In this document: positions 1 through 14,392 of the stretch, piece by piece
Position numbering within the stretch: position 1 is the stretch's first letter
Layout: the number at the start of each line of letters is the position of its first letter
Assembly: GCA_016859345.1 (NCBI GenBank)
Contig: CM029126.1
Coordinates: 9,936,527-10,000,526, forward strand
Length of the DNA: 64,000 nucleotides
Source: Istiophorus platypterus
Lineage: Eukaryota > Chordata > Actinopteri > Istiophoriformes > Istiophoridae
Reading direction: 5' to 3'
Program-made: the position numbers and the translations under genes
The notes under the pieces: generated by a model
The model's database searches: none
What the model was told of the DNA's origin: nothing
The model's input: only the letters and a program-made list of their open reading frames with translations

Positions 1-509
1 TTTATCACAGCTGCTTGGATGAGTGAAACAGAAACACAAGACCAAGAGGTGGGGGGAAGGGATGGAGGGATGATAAAAGAGTTGGATGGTGAGACAGAGA
101 AAGTAAGAATAAAATGAGGAAGGGGAGGGTGGGCTCTGGAGGAGGTGGAGGAGGGTAATCAGAGCCCTACGCCTGAATCCCAAAGTGTCTGGACTCTTCC
201 CACCAAGTCCATTAAAAATTCATTAGGCCAATACTAGAGGAAGACTAGAGGGATAGACACAGAAAGAGAAAGACAGGGACTTAAGAAAGTGACAGAAAAA
301 AGTAAAGTTGGGGATATGAGAACAATATTGGTAAAAAAAAAAGATAATTTGGGAGGGAACTTTTAACTCAAATTGGTATTTACTGAAAACGGTAGGTATT
401 ATCATAAAATTTAAAATAAAAATGTCACAATAAGCTAAACGTCTAATACCTGTTGTATGAGGGAGGTATAGGTATAGAAGCAACTATCAGTAACTTTCAT
501 TATTATTCA

Positions 510-735
510 ATTTAACCATTATTTTCTAAATTATTTTTTTAGTCTAGAGGAGGTCAGATATCAGTGAAATCACAATTTCCCAAGAACTGAAGGACAGTCC
601 ATAACCCAACTATATTATATTTACTATCATAAAAGCCTAAGAAAATTAGTAAATATTGACACCTGACAAGCCAGGAGAAGGAAGTGTCTGGCTTTATCGT
701 TTATATTACATAACTGATTAATTGATTTTTAAAAT
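510..735. repeat. Dispersed ~300-bp repeat family A, copy 1
   Basis: Decayed copy of a teleost repeat whose ends resemble AGGGCTGCAACTAA and whose flanks carry ATTAATTGATT runs. Core words present: CACAATTTCCCAAGAACTGA, GGACAGTCCATAACCCAA, AACTGATTAATTGATT. Confidence 0.5.
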
Positions 736-3369
736 CTTTGCCGGTGAATTTTCCGCCAGTCTATCGTTTCAGCACCAACAATAGGCATCAATCTTTGGTT
801 TGACATGATTAATTTGTGCTATGGTTGACTAAAAACTGGATTTTCAATATAAAGGAGTGGGAAAAATGTGTCCGCATGTGGCCATGTTTCTTTGCAGCTC
901 ATGTCAATCAGATGTTTAAAGCTACCAACAGTGAAAATGTCTAGAGGAGATGCAGATTAGAAGAATAACTGTTGACTGTTGGTCTTAGTTTCCATTTCAA
1001 TTTCACACTAGCTTAGTTTAGATTCTGTAGAACTTGAGTTAGATGATGATGATGGATAAGTGGGCAAGTTGTTTGACTAATCAGTGTGGTTTTCTTGTAG
1101 CATGCAGAGCAGATTTTACTGGTTTGGAAACAATCTTCCAGAAAAATGTGGCTTGTTGTGAATACTCCAGATGGAGACTAATTTCCCTTCGAGGAATCGT
1201 TCTTGTTGTAGGTCCTTCATGCCCCCTGCCTCACCTGTGTGCTGGGAGGGTTTAAATACACATCACACACAAAGAAACATGTAAGCCTTGCAGGCTGCTC
1301 ATTTATTCATTGGAGGTCACCACAGTCTGCATTTTCTATAGGCCTGTACTGCCACTGCCATATAGCTACAGTAGAGAGAAATAGAAAGAGCAGAAGAGAA
1401 GAGAGTGCTTTGTGGCCTTGGAGGGGCCAAAAATAGCACCACGCACACACACTTACACACACTGTGGTTATTGTTCAACTGTGGGAGAGCAAGCGAGAGA
1501 GTGTGAGAGAGAACACACAACATGCATGGGGAAAAGAGGGAAAGTACAGAAGTGCTGAAGGAGGAAGAAGAGGAGGCGACGAGGGCACAAATGGGACAGA
1601 GAATGAGCAAGGCATGATGTAAGATGAAGAACTTGGTCTCGGCTCAGTTTTGTATAGCTTGTCTTCCATTGAACGGACAGACGTCTTATCCAGGAAACTG
1701 TAGGGGAGGAGCAAGAGAGGAAGAAAAAACATGGCTCAGGCGTCCGTTGGGATCCTCTACTCCAGAACAAGCTCCTCTGATTCAGCCCTCCACATCTAAT
1801 CCACAAGCCCGACTGCTAGACTGTAAACAACTTGTTAAGTCACAACACAGTTCAAAACGCAGTTCAAGTGTCTGGAGGAAGGTGTGTTTCAGGGATGGCT
1901 TTGAAAGCAGAAACTCCAATCTTACATATGGTTTACCAACTAAGCACTTTATTATGAAAGAAAATTCTATCTCCAACATTATCCTTTTTGGGGCTGTACC
2001 AGTGTTTTGGGGTTTTTTTTTTTTTGTTTTTTTTTCATATTTAGCCAATAAACTACAAATTACTTTATGTTAATTCCTAGTGTGAACCATTATCCAGTCA
2101 TGTTTTCCGGATTTATTTCTAGCCTTCCAGATAATCCCAGGTTTCCATTCATTACAAAAAAATATGAAAAAAAAAAACACACTAAGATGCCAAACTTATT
2201 AAACTTATTTATTAAGACAGTTACAAGTAAAGCATGTTTTAAAATCTGTAACAGGGAATTGATATTTCTACCTTTGATATAATGACAAAAATTTTGTAAG
2301 ATCTGTGAAAACTTTGACTACGCAAGAAGGAAATTTTAAGTTAATTTCAAAGAGCAATGCAATACCCAAAAGGTGGGAAAATCAATCTAAAACACATGTA
2401 TGCTTGATAATTATGCCAAATGTAATATAAATACCCGATTTGCAGCTAAGGGACTCAAATTTGCAAATCAACCAGGGTGTATTTATTGCAAATGAGAACA
2501 AAAATACAGACAAAAAAAGAAAACAAAAAAACAACAGATAAAACCACCTCAATGAATATTTGATCACCTCAGAGGGGTTGCCTGGTTTCTAAAGAGGCTG
2601 GGCCTGAGAGCTTGATTTTAGGCTGTTAGGACCCAGTAGTCTAGTACTTAACCACATGGGACATCTTAACACACTATACAGCCCATGTTAGAAGCAACAT
2701 GTACACACAACAAGCAGTTCTTCACGTGGAAGCTCCAAGAAAAGGCACAAACCCACAGAGTTGTCCATTTCTTTCCACACGGGAAGTAGAAGACCAAGAG
2801 AGCAAAAAGTCACTGGCAACCACAAATGCATGAAGGATGAGCACCCTGTTAACTAAAATACTGAGCCCTTTCCACGAAACACACGTAAAGCCCTGAGGCA
2901 TTGCACCTGATGTGCTCTGGTGGGCTGGACAACCGAACCTCTCTCTGTGTATTCACACTCATAAACACGCCTAGTGGGAGAGAGAGAGAGAGAGAGAGAG
3001 AGTGAGAGAGTGTGTGTGTGTTCCCCAGAGTGTGTTAAACACAGCAGAATAATATTGTGTCAGTGAGAGAAGAGTCCTGTTGCTCTCAGGGTGCTGTTAG
3101 GTATATTTACTTTCACAAAGTGACACACTGCTCCCAGGATATTAACCTCTCTCCTTACAAATACACACATTGAGATACACACTGCTTCTACATGCTGCAC
3201 ACTCACAAGCCAAGGTGCAAAGGAACAAGATCAAAACCTACATCTATGATATAATGTTGGAATTAAACAGAATCTTTTAGAAGAAACTAAAATGGCAGAT
3301 CCCAATATCCTTGAGGTATGGACCTCTTGATTGGACAAAATAAGTATTTTGAAGAAGTCAAGTTAGGAG

Positions 3370-3435
3370 AATTTGCGATGGACCAACTAGTTGAAAAATG
3401 ATTGTCAGATTAATCGATAATGTAAATAATCATTT
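3370..3435. repeat. Family A fragment, copy 2
   Basis: Only an end segment: ACTAGTTGAAAAATGATTGT, CAGATTAATCGATAATG. Confidence 0.4.
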
Positions 3436-3954
3436 GTAGCAATACTCCAGTGAACTTTTTTATTGTGGTTTGGGAGATGTGTGAGAATATCTTAAATCTG
3501 GCACCGCAAACACCCTTTGATGTTCACCTTTACCTAATAATGTAAATATTAAAAAATGTTTAAAAAAATAAAAAAGTTAGGTAAAACAAAATACATGGTA
3601 ATTTTCCCATGTCAGACTAATAATTTCCTTCAAAGTTACTTTTAGGGAAAAGCTGTTAAGGCCTAACACAACCATGTTACAGGCCACAGGCGCCTCTCTT
3701 CTCCTTCATTCTGCCTCCCCACCTCACAGTCTGGTGTTAATGTACTTCTCCAGCCAACAGCTTGGCAAAGAGCTGCCAGTTGACACTTCACCTCTGGTTC
3801 AACAACATACTGCCCACACTCACTACTCCCTGAAAGAGTGTGTTGACTGTGTATGCTCCTGTGTGTAAGAGCGAATAGGGACAGCGATATAGACATTAAT
3901 ACTGAAAAAACATTCCAGTATTATCTCTGTGATGTTCATTTTCTAAATTTTATT

Positions 3955-4270
3955 AGGGCTACAACCGTTTTCATGTTCTTTATTCTAATTAATCAATTAA
4001 TCATTTAGTCACTGAAATGTCAAAAAATGTCAAAAATGCTTGTTTCCAGGTTTTCAAAGGTGAGGATTTGATGCTTTTTGTTACATGTCAATAGAATAAA
4101 AGTCTTTAGGATTTTGACTGCTGGACAGATACTTTAATACAACACATGAAAATGTCAACTTGGGAAATTATACAGGACATACCTCACTATTATCTGAGAT
4201 TATATAAGCAAACATTTAATTGAGGATAAGAGAGTAATCAAGAGTAACAATGATCATTCGGTGCAGGCCT
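3955..4270. repeat. Family A, copy 3 (nearly full length)
   Basis: Starts AGGGCTACAACCGTTTTCAT, has AATTAATCAATTAATCATTT, GTTTCCAGGTTTTCAAAGGT, GGATTTGATGCTTTTTG, and ends CGGTGCAGGCCT, an inverted match to the start. Confidence 0.6.
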
Positions 4271-5622
4271 ATTATCTTTGACCCACTGAGTAAATGCTGT
4301 GAATCCTTAATACCTCAATATGAGAATGTTTGGTGATATATTTTTTAATCTATACAATCTTATGAAGAGATTAAAAAAAAAAAAAACAACAAAGATACAA
4401 TTTCTGTTCACACTACCCAGCATATGACCATGGGCTGTGATCATCATGGCTCCGATCACCCACGATCTGCAGCTGGATTGTTACTGTGTATTTGAAAGGT
4501 CAGTGGGTCAAAGAGTGACTAGACTGTGACCACACGGGTGTAAATTAGATATGGGATGATTGAACAATATTTATCTGTCAGCCGGAGAAGATGTGTACGT
4601 TTGTTCCTCTAAGAGACAGGTGGCACTTTTAGGAGGTGGTTTCCTGGAATGTGCCACTAGAGCGGGACAGGATGTTAGCAACTGTTATGCACCACAACAA
4701 CATATCTGTTTCCTGTGTGTGTGTGTCTGTGTGTATGTGTGTTTACCAATGAATATCAGCTCCAATTCACACTAAAATCTGGCTCGAATCAAAACCAACT
4801 GAGACAATACTCAGAATAATAATTACTTCTACTCAGAAATGATTATGATCATGGTTAAAAAAAAAACAGTGAAGAGTGCTCCATGGAACAGGAACATAAT
4901 ACTGAAGTACACTAGTTGGAGCAGACTGTCTTTCAAACAAATGAGCATGCACTCACACATACACATATAGAAACATAAATACATATATACGTATATATGC
5001 ACATATATACACACACAGATCCCACAATCGCAGACTCACTTAGGTGTGACAGCAGATAATGCAGAGGAGCCAGAATTTCCGAACATAAGTGACAGTGACA
5101 TACACAGGGCTCAGACCTGCTGAAAAGATACACAGAACCAGAAAAACAAGTCCACAATAACAGCTACAAACTAAAACACCCAGTGTGTGCGCGTATATTT
5201 ATGTGTGCGAGTGTGCGTCAGTGCTGACTCAGTGCGTGAATGTGTTTGTAATTCAGCCTTCACAACGCAAACTCTCCTCCATTCTCCTGCCTCTCTCTGC
5301 CGCTCTCTCTCTAACACGGTCTCTTAGCAACCAGACACTTAAGGCCTAAAAATAACCCCCCAGAAACGAACAGAACAAAAAAATAAAGCATAAACGGCAA
5401 TTAATCCTTTCAAGCCTGGAACATGGACTCAAATAGACCAGGTATTAGGAAGGGAAGAGCATGGCAAGAGCGAGCCGGCGAGGGGTAGAGAGACGCGCAG
5501 AGAAAGGAGTGGGAAGCAGAATCTGCCAGCAACAGGTAGTCGTCAGGAGACAGAGTTCTGCGCTACATTACAGTGTATGTGTGTGTGCATAAAGTGTCTG
5601 TGTATATGACTCTGTGTGTGTT

Positions 5623-5623
<1 letters not shown>

Positions 5624-5678
<55 letters not shown>

Positions 5679-5688
5679 CGTGCGTGCG
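5624..5688. repeat. (TG)n followed by (TGCG)n
   Basis: About 25 TG units, then TGCG units; joins a tandem duplication of the sequence that follows. Confidence 0.9.
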
Positions 5689-5950
5689 GGCGGCGCTGCG
5701 CTGGGCACTGGCTGGGGCTGGGAAAGGCAACTTTTTCTCCAAAGAAAGAAAAGGGGCAAACAAAGGCAAAAAAAAAAACAAGTATAAACCAACAAGCTGG
5801 CCTGCAACACTGCGTGCGTGCGTGCGTGCGGGCGGGCGCGCACTGGCACTGGCTGGGCAAAGACACCATTTCCATCCAACCAAAAAGAAGGGGGGCTGCA
5901 AAAAACAAAAAAAAACACAAACATAAACACCAACAGCGTCAACAACACAA
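5675..5950. repeat. Diverged ~140-bp tandem duplication
   Basis: Unit 1 (about 5675-5811) and unit 2 (about 5812-5950) both run (TGCG)n, GCGGGCG, CTGG-CACTGGCTGGG, AAAGAA-GGGG, a poly-A tract and ATAAACCAAC/ATAAACACCAAC. Confidence 0.65.
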
Positions 5951-6689
5951 AAAGCAACTGTGTTAAACAAGAGTTCGGAGAGAATAACACGCTGCTTGTC
6001 AAAAGACTCAGCAAGGCCTCTCTCTTTTGACAGCGAGCACTTGTGTTTTGATTTCTCCTCCTCTTCCTACAATGTTATGAAATAAACAATGTTATGAAAC
6101 AAAGTAGAAGACAAATGAGTCATGAACACACGTATATGGAGGCCTTCTGTCTAGCATCTGAAGTCAACACGTTCCACAGTGGATTAACATTTTGGATGCG
6201 CGATGGCAAGTGTGAGACACAGAAGCAAGACACCTGATCTTTACACCAGACTGTTTAACAGTTTAGAAGGGGGTTGTTCTTTGAAAACCAGATCAAAGCA
6301 GCGCTATGTTGGAAAAAAATATCGTATCATAATGTGTTCTTGTTTCACTTGAAATGACATTAGCGCACTGAGGCCATTCCTTCGTTTCAAAAGGTTAACG
6401 AGAGATGAACCTTAGTCTCCAAACCACACATCCGATTTTGACTCACAGTTTGTGTCAATAATAAGGATATGGAAGATGGATTATATTTTCCGTTACTCGG
6501 TGAGTTGTTTAGCCTAAAAAATGTCGGAAGATAGTGAACAATGCTCAGCACAAGTTGTATCTTCACAATCACTTTTTGTTAGAACAGCCCAAAGAGATTT
6601 GGTTTACATTTAAATGAAAAATAGAGCAGCAGCCACATCTCATATTGTAGCGCCCATAACCAGAATGTTTTTAAAATATTTTTTGCCTG

Positions 6690-6776
6690 ATGAATCACTA
6701 ACAATTGAATGATTATCAAAATTGTTGCAGACTGATTTCATCTTGCTCAATCAATTGACTCATCATTCCAGCTCTA
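6690..6776. repeat. Family A fragment, copy 4
   Basis: End segment with GATTATCAAAATTGTTGCAG and a terminus CCAGCTCT. Confidence 0.45.
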
Positions 6777-9700
6777 GTTAAAACCTTATGTGTCATCTCG
6801 TAATTTCATTAGCCTCTTCCTGCCTGGTGTAATATTAAAATGTATTGAATTTGCATTGCATCTCCAAGTCCAAAATTATCAGTTTCATTCAGTGAACAGT
6901 GAACTAACGACTCTTGTCAGGCTGGGCTTAATAATAGGTACATTACACTAATATATAACTGTTAAAAAGGCATTACACCAATGAAACAGATATCATTGGT
7001 TCTATTGTTCTGTCAGAGTTTTTTCTGTGTCTGATGGAACATCCTCTAATGCATTTAGAGGTTGTTAAAGTAAGCTCTGAAGGACAACATATTCTTAAAT
7101 AAAAAGGTAGTAAGCTTAGGACACTGATGACTTGGTTTAGGATAAAGAACGTCTTTCTAAAGGCTGGGTTTGTCTCAAAGCGTAGTAACTACTCACTTTT
7201 ATTGTCTTGAACATAAAGCTCCCAGCTTTGTTTCAAACACAAATACTGTATGAGACAGAATTGTGTCTACAGTGCCTTGAATTTTCACACCTTTTCAGAT
7301 GACAGGTGATGTCATCTAGGTGGCAAAACTTCAAGCCATTTACTATTCAGTGAGCTTGGCATGCACATTCTCTCCCATTTCCAGAAATAGCCTCATTATC
7401 ATCAAGATATTTGCAACAAGCTCAATTGTTTATCCTCTCGATAGCAACTGGACGTTGCCATACAACAGCAACTGTGCCAAAGTATGGCTTGTTCTAGGTT
7501 TATTTTTTTTTTTTTTAATATTTTGTTGACCTTTCCCAAGCTTCTGAGGCAGTAGACAATGCAATTACTGTATGTACTATTCATTAAAGGAAAACATTTG
7601 TGCCCTTTAATCCAAGGACATATTTCTATTGTTCTAATGATTCCACACTGAACTGAGTAAAAACTTTTTGTGTGTGATGCATCAAGCCATGATAACTAAT
7701 TATGAGGAGGGTTTTGAAGCAATAAAGAATATAATCAGAAACCATTGTTGCGAATACTAGTCGTTGTAGGGTAGGAAGGTCATGTGTGCAAGCCACTTAT
7801 TACGACCGATAGTTACGTTTTATTGTTAGGTGAACTTTAGCGGAGAGGAGAGGAGGAGTAGAGAAAGAGGAGAGGAAAGGAGAGCGGAGGAGAGGACTCC
7901 CTAAACATAACCAAGTAGGGTTTTTTTGCCTAAACATAATATAAGCGTAACATGTTTATTATTGTAACCATGACGTTGAAGATTCAGTAAGCGGCAGGGG
8001 CATTATTTCGAGAGACGCTCCAATTGGTTTCTTCAGACAGTAGGAAGAAACGACCTATATGGTGATTCAGGCTTGAGGACTTGCTGAATAGTCATGACAT
8101 AGTCTGTCAGTGTCTTACCTCTACATACAAACTCAAATTCCTTCTTTACTACAGCTGCATCTAAAGATGCATTTTCACATTTGAATGAACAAAGAAATAT
8201 TCATTGCAACAATACATAATTTGGGCCCAGCACCTGAATGAATGAAAACTAATTTACCTGTTTAGAACTAAATTTATGGTTCTCATCCCCTTCATTTTTG
8301 CCATCTTGTACTCAAGCCTAAGAACATCTATTAAAATATCTACCTGAGACATAGTTACTGATGATGACGTACCAACGAAATTCATAAAAAGAAAGACCAG
8401 TCAGATGCTTTGTTAACCCTTGAGATAAATGCTACTGTCAATTAGTAAGAGCTACAGCTACACCCCTAGCCTCAAGTCTCATTTTATCATTCTACTACCT
8501 GCCCATATTACATGGCAAACATAACTTAATGATGGGTACCATGGGCCTCTGTGTGTTTTTGGAGATGCACACCATCCTTCTGCTTTTTTTTCAATGTTTT
8601 AAAAATCTAGGCTCTATATAACATCAACAAAAGAGAAAAAAGAGCTAAATTGCTTGCATGCCAAATGTTCACATCCCCTGCCAAACAGTTTCAAGTTTAA
8701 TACACCATTAATGCTTCTAAATACACACCTTTAGTAAACTTTACGATATCGCTTAGCTGTGTAGAGCTTCCATCACCTAGCTATCTACACTACAATAAAT
8801 GCCTACTCACAGCTAACTTTAGCCAAAATAATTCCTTACTACAACTCTTAACTATACACGCATGTAGAAAACCTTTGCTGCTTTAGTCCCAAGAGGCAAA
8901 AGACAGTTTCCATTCATTTTATTTTACAAGCTACTTGTTCAGCTGAAGTTTCCTTTGATTTCCTGAAGACACAACAGGCACACACAAAAAAGCCAAAACA
9001 TACTCACTCTCATCTTCAAAAACTCAAAGCTCAAATGGGCAGCCTGTGAATGTACTATATGCATGTTTATGTGTGCCCCCTTGTTATTAGCTGCATGCTG
9101 TTGTTCAGACATGAGGTGAGAGTGGAATTGGTGACTGGCCCTGGGGAATCATGTTTTTCTCCCAGCTCTGTGCTGGTGATGGCTTGCGTTTGCAAAGGTT
9201 TTCACCATGAGTAGTAAGGTAGAAACATACACACGCACACACAGTTACCTGGTGTTTTCTGAAAAACAAACTCAGCTATAGTATTAAGGCTATGCATGTT
9301 TTCTACAAAACAAAAATGTACAATGAGAGTGCTTGTATTTGGAAAAAGCAACATCAAAGTATCACTTGTTGACCAAGTCATTGTTCTGCTATCTAACACA
9401 TACATACACTCTCTCTTGTAGAGTATGTGATCACCAGGGGAGAGAGGAACCTAACTAAGGGGTGAAGCAAGGGGGCTGGTGGCCTGGTATTCTGAACGGG
9501 CCCATGGGTGCTGAGTGAACAGGGGACACTGGCAGTTTACCAACCAGCACTGTTGTCATTAACACCTTCCTACTACTTGAAGGAAGAGCAGCTTTAGAGC
9601 TGTGCACAATATCCAGCTTCCAAGGTGCTAATAGATGGGCAATTAATAAAAATAGGGATGGGAAGTTTCACAGCAGAGTTGCATCATGATAATGGCAAAG

Positions 9701-10305
9701 CATAGGTCTGTTTTGCTGTTTACAACTTTATCAAACAGATTTGATCAAAGTTTGGGCATCAGGAGTTTTCATAGATGTACATATAGACAAATCAAAGATT
9801 ACTGCTGGTGCTGCAATACAATTAACTAAACATAATTTAACTTCATGAAACTATGTATAATGTAATAAATAGCCCAATAGTCAAACAAAAGGTCCGACAG
9901 TTAAGCACACTAAAACAATGACCATCTTTGATAACCTCTGCTGCTCCTTAATGCATAACTTTTATTTCACACTAGCCCACACACCTACGAAGATTTTAAA
10001 CAGTGTATTACATAGCAGTACATGCACATTTGAAGTCTGAGGCGCCGACTGTGCCCTCAGAGGTTCCTGTGCGTCAGCAGCGTGTGTGAACCGCAAACCC
10101 AAAAATACACACTACTTCACTAAGTCCCATCAAGCTATTCCTTCCTCAACTTCTAGTCTATTCCTCCATCAATCCCCCACCCCAACCTCCCTCACCCCTC
10201 CCATTTGTACGTCCAACCCTGTGCGCTTTCCTGCCATTCTTCTATCACAGCTAATTTTGGATGAAGGAAAAAGCTCTGTCCACATCTGCTGGTCATTCTT
10301 TAGAG

Positions 10306-10408
<103 letters not shown>

Positions 10409-11842
10409 GGGATTAACAGAAGAGGGAGAAGAAATTTGTAAAAGGTCAAAGGGAGATCAAAAAGAAGACAGGAGAATGCTGAAAAAGAAATAAAAGGGAA
10501 GTTTTAAAACAACCAGAGCAAGAACATTAGCACTGGTTGTGGCAGTGACTCTGTGACAGTGACTCTGTCAAAACCAGAGCAAATGTTCAGAATTACTGAA
10601 ATACATTTGGATCAAGAATATTTTCCTCTACATTTACTTGGCAGCGGTGAACCACAAGAGCAATAAACGACCATCACAAGTAAAGAGAATGTGAAATAAA
10701 CTAAACATTATAATTTAGCTCAATTTCCAAAAAAGCACAGACAAATGTAAAGGCAGAGTGCTTGTTCTCTTTAATGATCATAAATCATCTAAATGGGAAT
10801 AATTTGTAGCCTCAAACAAATGAAAGAGAGAGGACACACAGCCTATAGTTTTGAAATGCAGGCCACAGGTGAAGTCAAAGTTCAAGAAAAGGAATGTGAT
10901 CCACACAAAAGAACTCTTTTTTTGCAGTAGAATTATAGTCCGCAACGCATTTCTTTTCTTCTGGAGTTTTTAAAACTACTTTAAAGTATTACTTCGAACA
11001 AATTAAACCAAATTAAACTTACCTTCACTTGCCAGACTTACAAAAATAAGGTGTCTACTCAACAAAAGTTAACTTACTGTGTACTTTTGACACATTAAAA
11101 CGATTACTGTCTATCCACGAAAACTAGGTTCTTAGCCTAGGTAACTGGCTCATTTTCCAAGCAAATAAAACCTACAAGACTGGTGTTTGCATCGGTGAGT
11201 CACTGGAATGGCAACAACACATGCTGGCTGATTCAGTAAATTCAACATTCACCATGTTATCATGTAGAACAAAAGCTATAAAAATATCAGGTTTATGACT
11301 GATGACATCTATGTGTGTCTGCTGTGAGACATGTACTGTCAACAACTGCGGCATGACAGGGTCATCCTTCACCTCATCTGGACGGGGCCAATGTCCAGCA
11401 AGACACACTCTAACATGTGCAAAGCTACAGACATGCACACATGCATGCAAATGCACACTGCAAGTACTGCACACAGGATCCTGGCAGTCATTACTGTGCA
11501 TCACTGTGGGCTATGAGGGGGACACAGGGGGCAAGGCACAGTGTGTTTATGTGTGTCCGTTTATCTCGTCGTAAACAGGGACAAAAGACACATGCCGTGT
11601 CACCGCCTGTCACCACTTTCTCTTCTTCCTTCAGTGTTCTCGCCCTTCCCTCAGTCTCTCCTTACTTCCATCAAGCCCTGCTTCTGTGCCCTTGTCCTTG
11701 TCTTGCGTCCCTTCGACTCCTCACTGCCTCTTTCTCCTCCACTAACCCCCACCCCACTTGGTCAGCTTGTTAAGCATGTCTCCTAAAGCTGATTAAGTAG
11801 TGTTGATCAGCCTTATGTAACACTCACCTCGCACAGACGTCG

Positions 11843-11844
<2 letters not shown>

Positions 11845-11898
<54 letters not shown>

Positions 11899-11899
11899 A
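11845..11899. repeat. (GCCA)n tetranucleotide repeat
   Basis: About 13.5 perfect units. Confidence 0.95.
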
Positions 11900-12005
11900 C
11901 GCTGTCTTTGTGCCTCTGTGTATGTGTGTGTAAGAGATTGAGGGAAATCAGAGGAGGAAAATTTGCTTCAATGAATACTGCTCAGCATGGAGTATTTGCA
12001 GTTGC

Positions 12006-12006
<1 letters not shown>

Positions 12007-12064
<58 letters not shown>
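12007..12064. repeat. (AC)n microsatellite
   Basis: About 29 perfect units. Confidence 0.95.
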
Positions 12065-12066
<2 letters not shown>

Positions 12067-12978
12067 TCATAAGCTTGTGTGTATGTATTACCATAATACT
12101 ATGTGTTCTTGGGTCGGAGCCAAGTCAGTGCATGGTCTTTTCGACATTGGCACATTTGGTGACAATGGTGGAATGTTCACATTATCATGGTCTCTCCAGG
12201 TGTATGTAAATGTGTCTGCGTTTATGCGTGTGTGTGCTCCTAATGCAGGCTGTGTAGATAATCAGTGCTTATTCCCCAGTTAGCATGAGGATGCCAAGTT
12301 AGACCACGCACCTACAACACTGCTGTAGGGGGTGGGATACACACACCAGCACACACATAGACACAATTGACTAGACAGACTGAAGGCACGAAACCATCTT
12401 CATAACCAAAAGGACAGAAGGCAGGGATCCAGAATGACTTTTTACATTAGGTGCATTGGTGCAGCTAACTTTTTCATTTAGGTTCACCAGTCATAGCACA
12501 AACAAGAAACTGCAATGACCTCAGTTGTTTAAAAAAATGTACTTAAAAAGTATTGATGTTTAAAGAGCTTGAAAAACTCTAATAAATAAATCAAATTCTA
12601 TGAACTCAAAAAAAATGTGCGCTGCTACCACGACCTAGTGTCCCATGGACAGTATATCCACCTCAGCAGACCCTCGCCCTGACAGAGACAGAGGAGACAG
12701 GTGGTGGAGCTTTTACCTCTGCTGATGATGTCAGGTCTGAGCTGGGCCTATCAGGGCCAGGAACAGGTGTAACGGCCACCACAGCATTTTTCTTGACCAA
12801 AATAAATCCATTTTCGCTCGATTTTGATATGACAATTGCTCGAGGAGGAGTATAGGGTGTGTTTTAACACATACATGGATTTTTTTTTTTTACCCCACTC
12901 GCATTCTGCAGAGATGAAAATTCAGGTCAAAGCCAATCAGAAGCTGAGCAGGTGCTGCAGAATGCGGGTGGAAAAAAA

Positions 12979-13000
12979 AACACACACACACAGACACACA

Positions 13001-13034
<34 letters not shown>
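12979..13034. repeat. (AC)n microsatellite with GACAC interruptions
   Basis: CA repeats with two CAGA interruptions at the left end. Confidence 0.9.
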
Positions 13035-13037
<3 letters not shown>

Positions 13038-13140
13038 CTGCTATATGTTTCACTGGTGCAACCAATGAAAAATGTTTAGTCGCACTTAACAAATTTTTGG
13101 CCACAATAGTTGCACTCTCTAAAGCCATGTACTGTGTTGT
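13035..13140. repeat. Possible fragment of another teleost repeat
   Basis: The words GCACTTAACAAATTTTTGGC and TTGCACTCTCTAAAGCC resemble part of a fish repeat I have seen elsewhere, but the copy is short and without termini. Confidence 0.3.
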
Positions 13141-13895
13141 CGGTGCCTGTAAACAAATCCCTGCTCCATATCTCATTAATGGGTGGAGTGACCGAGTTAA
13201 TAAGGCAGTGCACACAAGCAGGTTAGAAAGGTCGTCTCGCCAAGCTCCTATTCTCTCTTCTCCTGGTTTGCTCTTGCACTCTGCCTCGTGGGAAAGATTA
13301 GAATCCTCAGCTGGAGCAAATAAAGCTGGACGTTATGCAAGAGCCCGGGAGAGGGAGGAAGAGAAAGGGAGAGAGAAAGAGAGAGAGAAAGGCTGATGAT
13401 GATGATGTAACTTGAGAGAAGAGCAAAATACAGAAATGAAAAGCAAGAGAGAAAAAATAAAGACTGTACTCTATGGTGCCAGCCACCCATCTAAACAATG
13501 GTAGCAAATCCGCTCTGCCGGGCAATGAGCTCAATGGTAAACAGAGACCAGTTCTCCTCAGTTTCTCACATTCTTGACCCAGCCACACAGAAAACCAGAC
13601 TACACAATCTAAGGTCAATCAGTCTTATATTTGGTTTCATTATGGACTCCCTGAGTAGGAGTGGGACTCCTGATTGAACCAACAATGTATCTGACTGGCC
13701 CGCAAGACCCAGAAAGGCAGGCAGTGGTAATGTATGCACTGCAAATTGCAATAAAAAGAGAAAATCTCAAACTGCTTAAACTATACATTGGACTGTATAT
13801 GCTTAATGTTCAATGAAGTGCTGTAAGGCAGTAAATAGAGTTTTATCATTGTGAATTTAAAGGGCTGTATTAACGCTCTAAGATCTAGTTCCTAA

Positions 13896-14392
13896 AGCCG
13901 GATTTCTGCTTCTGCACTGCATCCAAGCAAAGGCTATGCTGTAGCCTAAGCAAGTAGTCAACGCCTTCATGAGCATTTATACTTATGGGCTAGTGTCTAC
14001 GTCACGCTGCAATTACCCCGCTGTGTTGAGTTTCTTCACCGCTGTTTCAACTAGTTTGTTGGCGCACTTTACAACAGTGGTGACTGAGACCGAGTGGCTC
14101 TTGATGGAGTTGCAGCAGATAGATGTTGAAAAGCAGTTACTCTTGCTGAAATTACTTCAACACAGAAACGAAAGACATCAGAGGAGATGGTCTGTACAGC
14201 CCTGGTGATGAAGAAGGTGAAGCTGGAAATGCAATGATACCACGCCAACCAATCTTGCAGTGTGCATTGTGGTGACAGTAGTTACTTTATTTTTGGGAAA
14301 TGCACATCAGACTACAGTGTAGTTTACGGCGTAGAGTACACGGCTACAGTGTAGGTACGGCATACATTTGAGGCAGAGGCCTAAATTGGCCT
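13896..14392 (+). mobile_element. Small PIF/Harbinger-type DNA transposon remnant
   Basis: 497 bp with imperfect terminal inverted repeats: left AGCCGGATTTCTGCTTCTGC, and right, read on the other strand, AGGCCAATTTAGGCCTCTGC (14 of 20 positions equal). TAA flanks both ends (13893-13895 and 14393-14395), the 3-bp target duplication expected of PIF/Harbinger. Inside, a plus-strand frame ends VEKQLLLLKLLQHRNERHQ RRWSVQPW before a stop; fish Harbinger transposases begin with a similar Arg-rich R-W-V-P-W segment. The rest of the transposase is deleted, so it would be non-autonomous. Confidence 0.7.
14105..14208 (+). pseudogene. N-terminal remnant of Harbinger transposase
   Basis: Open frame from an ATG at 14105 to TGA at 14206-14208 (34 codons; the frame is open from 13969). 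It is leucine/glutamine-rich and ends RHQRRWSVQPW, resembling the start of HARBI1-like transposases. No catalytic DDE residues are present. Based on resemblance of a short segment only. Confidence 0.5.

Noticed and set aside
11845..11899. Regular repeats as a possible CRISPR array
   Set aside because: Simple (GCCA)n with no spacers; vertebrate DNA.
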